Of a stretch of 64,000 nucleotides of DNA, positions 12,801 through 24,800 are shown piece by piece. A program made the position numbers and the translations under genes. Every line of letters begins with the position of its first letter. Within the stretch, counting starts at the first letter, position 1. This DNA is from Serripes groenlandicus (taxonomy: Eukaryota; Mollusca; Bivalvia; Cardiida; Cardiidae). Below the pieces are notes generated by a model. The model ran no database searches. It was not told where the DNA came from and saw only the letters and a list, made by a program, of their open reading frames with translations. The stretch is from contig JASEVX010000001.1 in assembly GCA_031761405.1 (NCBI GenBank), positions 111,974,025 through 112,038,024 on the forward strand. Reading direction: 5' to 3'.

Positions 12801-15800
12801 AACTTTGAAACATATAGGTTAAAATATGTAAAACCTCTATAAATGAATGTACAACCATTTTTTTTAAAGAGTTAAAACACTTTGTTGTGAAAGCTATTGA
12901 TTGAAGATGCTCCAGATTGCAGATCTGTAAGTTGTGATAGGTAACTACAAGCTATAATTGTGTCTTCCCACAATACCTTTCAGCGAAAGAGTTTCCCAGT
13001 GTGATCATCTGGGTCCACTTATCATCAATAAAGTGAATTTTAGCATCAGCCTGAGGACTTTTCGCTCCAAGCTGATTGTAGGTCAATCTGACCTGTTCTA
13101 CTGGACCTTCTTGACTCTGTAAGGCTTTTTCCCACTCCTGAAATATATACAACAAATTGAAACATTTTGTTTTCAACATTATGCCAGACATAAAAACTAG
13201 AACTATCACTGAAGATGATAAATACCCCCTAAACAGCACCTTGACCTACACCATAACTTAATAATAACATGCAATTGTAACCCCTTTAGTATATGCACAT
13301 CTCCTCTTGGTATAGAAGCTTCATGTACAATTTTATTGAATTCCACCCAGTGCTTTGTAAGAAATAGGCCGGACAAAATATGGCTTCCGACCAACAGACA
13401 GACAGCCCGACACAGTGACTCCTATATACCCCCTCTTCTTCGAAGAGAGTATAATTAACTGTAAAGCATCAGATTCCTGACGCAGTTTAATACTTTTATA
13501 AAAGCAAATTCATTAGCCCTTTTTCATGTATAGACACTTTCTGATGCCTGCAGCAGACCACTTTTGACAAGCATTGTGGCAAAAGGTGAAATTGCTCATG
13601 ATGAGCAATTTCTTTGTCAAAATGTTTCGAAATAGGCTGCTTAAGATGCATTAGAATGCGTCTGCAGGTGGGAAAGGGATGAGACAATAACTAAAGCCAA
13701 CGTCAAAGCTTAACCCTTTCCCTCATACAACAATTCTGCAGCAGACGACTTTGAACATATTTTGTCAACAAATAGAAAATCTCTATAATTGAATGGATAA
13801 CTAATGACTAAAAGTAGAAAACATTGTGGCAAAAGGAGAAATTGCTCATTGTGAGCAATTTCTTCTCTTGTCACTATGTTTTCAAAAAGCTGTCTGCTGC
13901 AGAGGCATCAGAAAACATCTATATGAGGGAAAGGGTTAAATGGACTGACAAACCAACAGACCACAGAAAAAGGATCCCTATGTGTCAATTTCTGTCTATA
14001 AACAATAGCATAACTTACAGTTTGTTGTTTCCTTGTCATGTCTAAGGACACTTTATCATGAGGTAAGGGTTGTTGTGTCCGCATCTGTAAGTCCTGATCT
14101 AACGAGCTCAGCTGATAACTCACAGCATCTAACTTCTGTATGAACTCTTTATCAGGGCCGCGTGATCTTCGTAGGTCTGGTGGGAAATGAAACAAAACAA
14201 AACATGATCATATAAGTAGCATTTCATAATAATAGTGAAGCCTTTCAGTGTATCACATACAACAAATCTGCAGCAGAAGACTTTGAATGTTTGGAAAATC
14301 TCTATAACTGGAAATATATATAGATAAAACATTGTGGCAAAAATAAAATTGCTTGTTTTGCAATAATTAAAGTCTTCTGCTGCACCTGTATGTGGCTAAG
14401 GGCCAAAGACTTGGGTAATAACCATTGTGCAGCAATAATAAAATAACCGTTTTGTTACATCTTTTCATTACAGTTTTATCCCTGGCTATTTTCTAAGCTC
14501 TCAAAACATTATTATCTTATTCTTTTAACCCTTTCCCCTGTACAACAAATTTTAAGCAGGTGATTATTGAATGATTGACATTTTCAATTTGTTTTATCAC
14601 GATGGCCAGTTCACCTACTCATGTGTTTCCTGGCTTCCTCACACCAATACCCCACACAACAGACTTGCCAAGCAACTGGCTGCTTTTCCAGATAGACTAT
14701 TAGCCAATTGGTGGAAGAGAAATGATGGTTGTCACAGTGACTTTTGTCCAACGTCAGAAAGAATGTTGTCGGAGCTGGGGTTCTAACTCAAACCCTCCAG
14801 ATTGACAGCTTGGTTTTGCAGAAGATGATTAAAAGTGAAAGATAAATCATTGAATAGAGTTGAAAGCATTGTAGCAATAGGAGATTTTCTTCTTTTGGCA
14901 AAATGCATGCAGATGCATCAACATGTGTCTAATGTCTATATGTAGGAAAGTATTAAGTGGCCTACCTTCAGCACTGACAGCTGTACTAAGTCTGTTAAAA
15001 TGTTGATTGCACTCATTAAGTTTGTCTTTGAGTTGTCTTATTTCTCTATCACCCTCCCCAACTTCAGCAATCAGTTTGGTTGCATCATCATTCAGGGCCC
15101 GTAGTAAAGCATCTCGTCTAACAGGGTCTAAGGCCTGGAACTGGGCCAAATCCCAGCCCTGAATTAGGCCAATTGTTCCAAGTACCATGTTGTAGCGTAA
15201 TTTTCTCTTTCGCACACGTAGTAAACTTTGAAGATGATCTAGCTGTATTTTTAATCTGAAATGTGTTGTGAATTAAAAAGTCAGCTTTCATGCAAAAAAT
15301 GCCTGAAATACATAGAATTAATGTCCAAGTAAGAAAAAGAAAGATCAAGTTACTGAAATATCAGAACATGTGAGGGATAATCTTTCTAAGAAGAATTTGG
15401 TATATGCAGCCAGTATAGAACTATATTCCTTCCCATCTGCATAGTTTGATCTGGATCTGCACTAAATGTATTTTTGTCCCTGAAGCTTACAAGAAGATAG
15501 TGGGAATCAGTGAACGTTTGCAACAGGGTAAGCATGGATGCACTGAAAGACCTTTATTTAAACCAAATGTCAGTTTTCCTGGGCGCTACTCAAATATTAC
15601 TTTCATCTAAAGCTGAAAATTTTTAATAACATTATTTAACCCTTTCCCTCATATAGACGCTTTCTGATGCCTCTGCAGCAGACAGCTTTTTGAAAACATA
15701 GTGACAAAAGAAGGAATTGCACAAAACGTGCAATTTCTCCTTTTGCCACAATGTTTTCCACTTTTTGTCAGAGGTTATCCATTTAATTATGGAGATTTTC

Positions 15801-18800
15801 TATTTTTTGACAAAATACGTTCAAAGTCGTCTGCTGCAGAATTGCCGTATGAGGGAAAGGGTTAAATAGGAGATATTCTTGCAGTTCCAAATTTTCAAAT
15901 ATGTTGTAATTCAGTTGACTTCTAAATAACATATCCATGAATTATTCCAAGCTTTACAACAGATGGTTTATAAACATTGTGGGAAAAGGAGTCCCAATAC
16001 TTACCTATCAGCAAATTCTATGGCTTCATAGTTAGGGGGAGGTATTGTAACACAAACAGATGGAACAAGATCTTCTTGTCCTGGAGAGGTACGAATCTGA
16101 AACAGTAATGGTAGAACAAAATAGTTATCATTGCTGGAAACTACTTAACCCTTTCCCTCATATAGACGCTTTCTGACGCCTCTGCAGCAGACAGCTTTTT
16201 GTCATAGGTTATCCATTCAATTATGGAGATTTTCCAACTTTTGACAAAATATGTTCAAAGTCGTCTGCTTCAGATTTGTCGTATGAGGTAAAAGGATTAA
16301 CCCTTCCCACATACAGCAAACCTGCAGCAGACGACTTTGAAAACATAGTGACAAAAACCTGAAAAATCTCCATAAAAGATAGCTTACTTAAAGAAAGTTG
16401 AGCAATTTCCCCTTTGGCCACAATGTTTTCAAAAGATGTCTGCTGCTATCTGCAGGTGAGAAAGGGATAATTAGCTTTAAAATCCTTCAATTGAACAAAT
16501 ACAGATAGTTTTTGTTACTTCATTTCCATGCAGCTTTGCATTCTGGAAGATTGCTCGATTAAATTACTTAATACGTTCCCTTATTTAATAAGTAATTTAG
16601 CACCTCTAGGGTTGACAATATTTCAAAAATTTGTGGGGAAAGGAGAAAAACCTTAAAATCAGCTTTTTTTCTTATCCTAAAGATTTTCAACTTTGTATGA
16701 AAATCAAAATTTCATTTATTCCCTCAGAAGATTTCAAAGGAGAACTGTTTAGATAATTATAACAAGCAAATTCAGAGAATTATGGTCCCCCGCCAGGGTC
16801 AAGGTCACAAAAATTAGTATTGATGGAAAGGGGTTGTCACAAGGAATACACATGTGAAATATGAAAGCAGTACCTATTACGGTTCAGAAGTTATGACCAA
16901 GGTTAAAGTTTTTGTGACAGCGTGACTGACGGACGGACTGACGGACTGACTGACGAATGAAAACTAATAGTCCCCACGCTTTCGCTAAAGCGGGGGACAA
17001 TAAGGTAAAGAGAAAATAAACTTTGCTTACCCTCCATCTAATTTTCTGACTGTTGTCTAAAAGAACAACTTCTTCATCTTTGTGTAGCACCATCTGAAAA
17101 GGATGTCGTCATTCATCATTAACCCTTTCCCTCATACGACAATTCTGCAGCAGACGACTTTGAATGTATTTTATCAAAACATAGAAAATCTCCATAATTG
17201 AATGGATAACCTATGACTAAAAGTGGAAAACATTGTGTCAAAAGGAGAAATTGCACGTTTTGTGCAATTTCTTCTTTTGTCACTATGTTTTCAAAAAGTC
17301 GTCTGCTGCTATTGCGTCGAAATGCGTCTGCAGGTGGGAAAGGGTTAAATTAAGGAGAAATCATCACAGCAATTTCATAGCAATAACAAAAGTGTTTTAA
17401 CCCTTTCCCCCATATAAACGCTTTCTGACGCCTCTGTAGCAGACGGCTTTTTGAAAACATAGTGCCAAAAGAAGAAATTGCACAAAACATGCAATTTTTC
17501 CTTTTGCCACAATGTTTTCCACTTTTTGTCATAGTTTATCCATTTAATTATAGAGATTTTCTATTTGTTGACAAAATATGTTCAAAGTCGTCTGCTGCAG
17601 AACTTTCGTATGAGGGAAAGGGTTAACTCCACATTCCCATTTGCAGACACATTTTGAAAATATTGTGGCTGAAGGAGAAAGTGTTTTAAATGAGCAATTT
17701 CACTTTTTGTCACAATATCTTCAACTCTATGCAATAATTAAACATTAATTTAAAGAGATTCCATATTTCTGCATGGGTGTTTTCAAAATTTCCTGCTGTA
17801 ATTTTGTGGAATGTGGGAAGGGGTTAACCATTTAAATGTATCAAGAATATTGCAAAAACAGCAGAAACATTTACAAAATGAAGACTGATGTTTGCTTTTC
17901 AAGTATTTATTTATTTATTGGGGTTTTACGCCGCTTTCAACAATATTTCAGTTTTATCATGCAATGAGCAGATTACGTGACGTATAACACTGGTATGATA
18001 AACTTTTATCTTTATCAGTCTACTTATTTTTGGAAATGACGTAATCGCTGTAACTACTTTTCTGAAATATAAATCAGCTGTTCCTCTGAAAACCAACTGT
18101 TTTGACTGCGAACAGTATCGACTTAGATCACCCTAAGCATGCCGCGCAGGTTAAACCGGACAGACACGTTTCGACTCCTGTATATTTTCTGTTTCAGTCG
18201 GAACTCTTTAGCTTCCTTATGACGTGTGTACACAATGTAATTCGGCGCGTGACGTCATTCTATTTTAGGTGACGTAATTTATGAATGGGCTTTTGTTATT
18301 GTGAATGCTATTTCTTAAAACTAGTGAGAATGAGTGTAGATTTACCTGAAAACAGAATTTTACATGCAAGATAAATAGAATATTACGTCCCTGACTTTCG
18401 ACATAAAACTTTATCAGACTCGGCTGTGAGAAAGGATAATTGTCTCGCCAAAGGCTCGCCAATTATCAATTCTCCCAACCTAGTCAGATAAAGTTCATAT
18501 CTAACGTCAGGGACATAATATTCTGTATATATCACGGCGACAGTTCACTTATTCATGATCCCTGGGTAAACAAACCAGTACTAGGCTAGAAAATGTGCCT
18601 TGCCCAAGGGCACTCCACCAAGACTGTAGTGCCGAGACTGGGGATCGAACCCGGGACACGCGGTCTCGAAATCCCCGATGCTAACCATTCGACCACAGCG
18701 GATTCCTGCTTTTCAAGTAAATTAATGTACCCTTCACACTGGTAAGCGTGTTAGCAATTTTGAGTATGCATGTTAATTTAGAAATGATTAAGATTGTTAT

Positions 18801-21800
18801 GAAATTCCTTGTTAGACCATGACATCATAATGTGTATAACGTAATAAGAATTTTTCGATTTACCAAATCATTTTCAACTTAATATTAAAGTTAATCTTCA
18901 TATTTTCTTGACATTACATACAAAGAATATAACTCTTACCGGGGGTTGTTTATATATACACAGACATCTACATCTAAGTTCTGAGAAGACAGGCTGTCCT
19001 CTTTGCTTGAGGGGAATGATTTCACGACTTCTCAGTGTGAGAGAGGACACTCGTCTCTCGTACTCGGTCACTTGGTCAGATAACTCTTGCAGCTCCTTCA
19101 AGAGTTGTTGGAGTGTTTCTACTGACTGGTAATCATCACTGTACCGAATATTGATGGAATCAGCTTGTCTGGACATCCACTGTTCACACTCTTGAGCTTC
19201 CTCGAAAAACTGAGGTGGAAAAATTATATTGTTTAACCCTTTCTCACATGTACATGCATCTGCAACAGACTTTTGAAAATACTGTTATATAAGTATACTT
19301 CAAATTTCTTGTATGTCACGATTTTGTCCTCAAATGGAAACAGAGCAGATCACTCCAGTCATATAAGGTAAACATGTAACACTTTTCCACATGCAGCAAA
19401 TAACTTTCAAACATCCAGACAAATAGTGGAAAATCTCCATTATAGAGTTGAAAACATTGTGGCAAAAGGAGATATTGTTCATTATGAGCAATTTCTTCTT
19501 TTGCCACAATGTTTTAAAAATGTTTTTATTTGTGGGAACGGATTAAATATGTGAGAATTTATTGTAAAGTTTTAGGAAGTAAGACTTACCTGATAGAAAG
19601 CGGAAGCATTTTTGACATGTGCCTCTAGACAAACTGATAGTTGTAACAGCCAGGACCACTGGGACTGCATCTCAGACATGTAAGCCTGAAGTAGACAGAA
19701 AAGTGGTTTATACATCTAAGTAAATGGAATCGATATCTTAGAAAAGGTGAAAGGACAATGATGCATAACAGTTAATATTTCATTGACAAAGGGTATATAA
19801 ACTGCAGTGGAAACAAATGCGAAATAACACTACCATGCCTTTACATTTCAAGGAGTTTTCAAAACATGATTTCAAGAAACTTTTTTTTCTCATACAAAGA
19901 AAGACACTGATGGAGTGGTATATTTTTATCTTCTCATATCAAAATATTAAAGCTCCCTGGTTAGAATCCTGGGATGAGCAGGTTCTGCAATGTATTCAAC
20001 AGTGTACTGCTCCAGATTGTTTTCAATTTCTCCCCTAATTTTATTTATTTATTGGGGTTTTACGCCACTCTCAACATTATTTCAGTTATATCACGGCGTC
20101 AGTTCACTTATTCATGATACCTGGGTAAACAGACCAGTACTAGGCTAGAAAATGTGCCTTGCCCAAGGGCACTCCACCATGACCGTAGTGCAGCGACTGA
20201 ATTTCTCCCCTAAATATGTTCAATGTTCATCACCAGCTGACATATCAATTGTTGGTTAAAGTGTTAATGTAATAATGCTGTATGTACCTCAATGGTCTGA
20301 GAAGCTGGATGTCGATCTAGTACCATGGAATTTCCTCGGTCTTGTACGGAATTGAACTGGGATTCACGACCTTTCAGGTCATATAACAAGTTCTGAAATC
20401 ATAACAAAATCACATGGTAATAAAACACAAATAACCATTTACCTGATAATAAGATGTGCCTATCACTTAACCCTTTCCCTCATATAACCAATCTGTAGCA
20501 GACGACTTTGTATACTTCTAGGTGAAAATATGGAAAAAAATCTCTTTAACCCTTTCCCTCTTATAGACGCTTTCTGATGCCTCTGCTGCAGACGGCTTTT
20601 TGAAAACATAGTGACAAAGAAGAAATTGCTCAAAACGAGCAATTTCTCCTTTTGCCACAATGTTTTCCACTTTTGTCATAGGATATCCATTCAATTATAG
20701 AGATTTTCTATATTTTGACAAAATATGTTCAAAGTCGTCTGCTGCAAAATTGTCGTATGGGGAAAAGGGTTAACTGCAGGTTAAATTGCTGAAAAAAAAT
20801 GTTTTTTGCTGCAGAGGCTTCCGATAGCATCTATATGTGGGAAAGGGTTAAGGAGCAATACAGATTGCATTTTAATATTGTATTGTTCAACCATTATATT
20901 CTATTTGTAAATAACATAATTTTTCATGGATGAAATCTTATTTCTAAAATGTAATAAGCCTTTTTCACTAAAAGCGCAGAGAACTACAACTTATTCAGAG
21001 CCTTTCCATCTTTCAATATATCTAATTTGGAATAAATTGCTTATTTTGTTTAGTATCTTTTGTTTATTGTGTGCAGTTAAACTTTGTAAGAGCAGTTCTA
21101 ATCTGCCAAACAGTTTACATATATACAATACAAATTTAGACAACTTATATTTTAATAGAGTCAGCCCATACTGTTATCTGCTTCATATATTCTACAACAA
21201 TTCTGTCAAACTTTGTCAGAAGAAACAAAAGACTGGTAAACAAGATGCATTACAAAATCATTATTACTCAGTTCTATCAAATCTGCAGAAGAAGACCTTG
21301 AAAACATCTAGGCAATTTATGGAAAATTGCTATGAGCGAAAGTTAAAATTATTGAAAAGAGTTGAAAACATTATGGCAAGAGGAGAAATTTATCATTATA
21401 AGCAATTTCTCTTTCTGCGATAATGTTTATAAAAGACGTCTGATACAGAGAAGTCAAAATGTGTTAAAAGGTTAACAGTCTTATTGTCTGTCATGCTTAA
21501 CCTTTTTTCACATACATGTATAGACGTTTTGCAGATTTTGTGGCAAAAAAAGAAATATATCATCAAAAACAATTTCTCCTTTTGTCAAAATGGTTTTAAC
21601 TCTATGCACTTAACTGTCCTTTCATTTAGAGAGATTTCTCATATCTTTGCCTATATGTATTAAATTCATCTTCTGTAGATTTGTTGTATGAGGGACAGGG
21701 GGGTTAATGATGATCCAAACATGCGATGTCATTCATTGTTTGCCACAGTATATTTCTAACCAATTGCCTTATCTGCTAGTTTAATCTGCTTGTTTCAAAC

Positions 21801-24800
21801 TCTTTCAAATGGAATATATGTCAAGTGAAATTTAAAAGTAAAATTTCTGACAATTTATTTTTCAGTTTCCAATTCTACACAATAAACTTCAACAGTATTC
21901 GTCTTCATTTTAGAAGTCTTAGTTTTATCCTGAAAAAATTTCAAAAGAACACCAAACAGGGTCTATAGACACAAAAAAGTTTTTGCAACAGACAACATAC
22001 GTTGGTCAACTCATGCATGGAATGTCCTTTTAACCATTTCCAACATGCAAGCAAATTTTGCGACAATGTTTTCAATAATTGTATTCATTAATTAAACATG
22101 TACTTTCATCGATAGAGACTTTTGATAATTTTAGCGAGATGTTTTCAAAGTCATCTGCTTCCGGTGTTGGAAAGCTTTAAATACACTACGTTGTAAGTTG
22201 AATGTGATATAATATGTATGTATTGTTGGCCGGAGGCCTTATTACGCAAATAAACTATTGTGTTGTATTGCATTGTATTATCATTCTCATTCACACAGGA
22301 TTGTACATAAAACATCAACTTTCATCATACATAGGGGAATATACAAACATGAACCCATTACATGATAATGCTTGTCAGAATCTTCAAAATTAACACCTTT
22401 CAAACTGCAGACGCATTCTGGTGCATCTTCATCAGACATTTTTTGAAAACATCGTGACAAAAGTAGAAATTGCTCAACCTCTTACAGTAAGAAGTTGAGC
22501 AATTTCTACTTTTGTCACAATGTTTTCAAAAGTCGTCTGCTGCAGATGAGTGGGAAAGGATTAATCATTGAAATGAGTTGAAAACAGGGTGGCAGAAAGA
22601 GTGCAATTTCTACTTGTACCAAGATGAATGAATGAATGTATATTGTTTTATGGCGCATCGACAGCTAAGGTCATTTAGCGCGCAATTAAATTTAATTATT
22701 CATGATCCCTGGGTAAACAAACCAGTACCAGGCTAGAAAATGTGCCTTGCCCAAGGGCACTCCACCATGACCGTAGTGCCGCGACTGGGGATCGAACCCG
22801 GGACAACCGGTTTCGAAATCCCCGACGATAACCACTCGACCACAGCGGATTCCCTCCAAGATGAGGCCCTGGAATCGCTCACCTGAGAATGGGCTATTTA
22901 AAACTCTTTCAGCGTCAATGGAATATCATCAAGACAAACTTTCTGACAAAATTTCAACATGCTCAAGCCAAAAATGCGGCTTCCAGAGTGTTAACAACAT
23001 TTCCCTTCCATTTGGCCTAGTGACCTAGTTTTTAACAGAAATGACCAATATTTGAACTTGGCCTACATATCATCAAGACAAACATTCTGATAGTTTCAAC
23101 ATTCTCAAATTAAAAATGCAGCATCCAGAGTGTTAACAACATTTCCCTTCCATTTGGCCTAGTGACCTAGTTTCTGACCCAAAATAACTTGGCTTAGATA
23201 CAATTCAGAAAAACATTCTGACCAAATTCTAAGATGCTGAAGCAAAAAATGCAGCTTCTACAGTGTTAACAACATTTCCCTTCAATTTGGTCTAGTGACC
23301 TAGTTTCTGATCCAATATGACCCATATTCGAACTTGACCTAGATATCATTAAGACAAACATTCTGGCAAAAATTGCGACCGCTAGTGTTAACAAAGTTTT
23401 CCTTCAACTTGGCCTAGTGACCTAGTTTTTGACCCAACATTACCTATATTCGAACTTGGCCTAGATATGACTAAGACAAACATTTTGACAAAGTTTCAAC
23501 ATGCTCAAAATGCAGCTTCAAGAGTGTTAACAAGATTGTTCTTCAATTTGGCCTAGTGGCCTAGTTTTTAACAGAAATGACCAATATTTGAACTTGGACT
23601 ACATATCATCAAGACAAACATTCTGATAGTTTCAACATTCTCAAATTAAAAATGCAGCATCCAGAGTGTTAACAACATTTCCCTTCCATTTGGCCTAGTG
23701 ACCTAGTTTCTGACCCAAAATAACTTGGCTTAGATACAATTCAGAAAAACATTCTGACCAAATTCTAAGATGCTGAAGCAAAAAATGCAGCTTCTACAGT
23801 GTTAACAACATTTCCCTTCAATTTGGTCTAGTGACCTAGTTTCTGATCCAATATGACCCATATTCGAACTTGACCTAGATATCATTAAGACAAACATTCT
23901 GGCAAAAATTGCGACCGCTAGTGTTAACAAAGTTTTCCTTCAACTTGGCCTAGTGACCTAGTTTTTGACCCAACATTACCTATATTCGAACTTGGCCTAG
24001 ATATGACTAAGACAAACATTTTGACAAAGTTTCAACATGCTCAAAATGCAGCTTCAAGAGCGTTTCATTTAATTTGATCTAGTGACCTTGTTAGTGACCC
24101 CACATGACCCAGTTTCAAACTTGGCCTAGATTTGATGGAGATGTATGTTCTGATAAACTTTCATGATGATTGGATGCAAAATGTTGCCTATAAATGTTAA
24201 CAAGCAAATGTTGACGACGAACGCCGAACAAAAGGCGATCACAATAACTCACCTTGAGCACTTCGTGCTCTGGTGAGCTAAAAAGTAAAAAAAAAACATT
24301 ATGACAATTTCTCCATTTGTCACAATGTTTTCAAAAGTCGTCTGCTGCAGAGGTGTCAGAAAGCTTCTATATGTGGAAAGGTGTTAAATGTAATTCAAAC
24401 CAGTCAGTAAATAATGAATAAATTCATGCAAATATCTCACTGAAATAATAAAATTACAAAAAAACATAAAATAAGATTTTGTTTGTTCGTTTGTTTGTTT
24501 TGTTGGGGTTTAACACCGTTTCCAACAGATAAAATAAGAACAATATTCAAAAGATAAACATAATTACAGTTTGCAACTAAAAAATGTCATTCATAGCAAT
24601 AATGGTTGTATTGTCCAATAACCTACTCCTAATGTAGTACATTCCTCTTAACTACAGTTTTCTTGTCATGAAGTATTTCCAACAAACTCACAACATGATG
24701 AACATGACTTTTAATGCCTCTGCAGCAGACTTTTGAAAACATCGTATGAAAAGAAGAAATTGACAAAAAAACGAACCAATTTCTCTCTTCATGGATAATG

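Larger units (their letters stand above)
17906..18706 (-). mobile_element. tRNA-headed SINE (type B, tail 1) with 13-bp TSD, split by a 568-bp insert
   Basis: Tail TTTATTTATTGGGGTTTTACGCC at the left, tRNA-like head at the right (GGGGATCGAACCCGGGACAC on the plus strand). TSD TGCTTTTCAAGTA at 17893-17905 and 18707-18719. The SINE sequence breaks at about 17957 and resumes at about 18526. Confidence 0.88.

Noticed and set aside
18600..18706. Second tRNA-like gene
   Set aside because: Same reasoning: it is the head of a type B SINE that occurs at several places with TSDs.
20926..21423. 165-codon open frame on the plus strand
   Set aside because: AT-rich composition, no domain, and the last 40 residues come from an old MITE (the MARGEI-type string found in many MITE copies).
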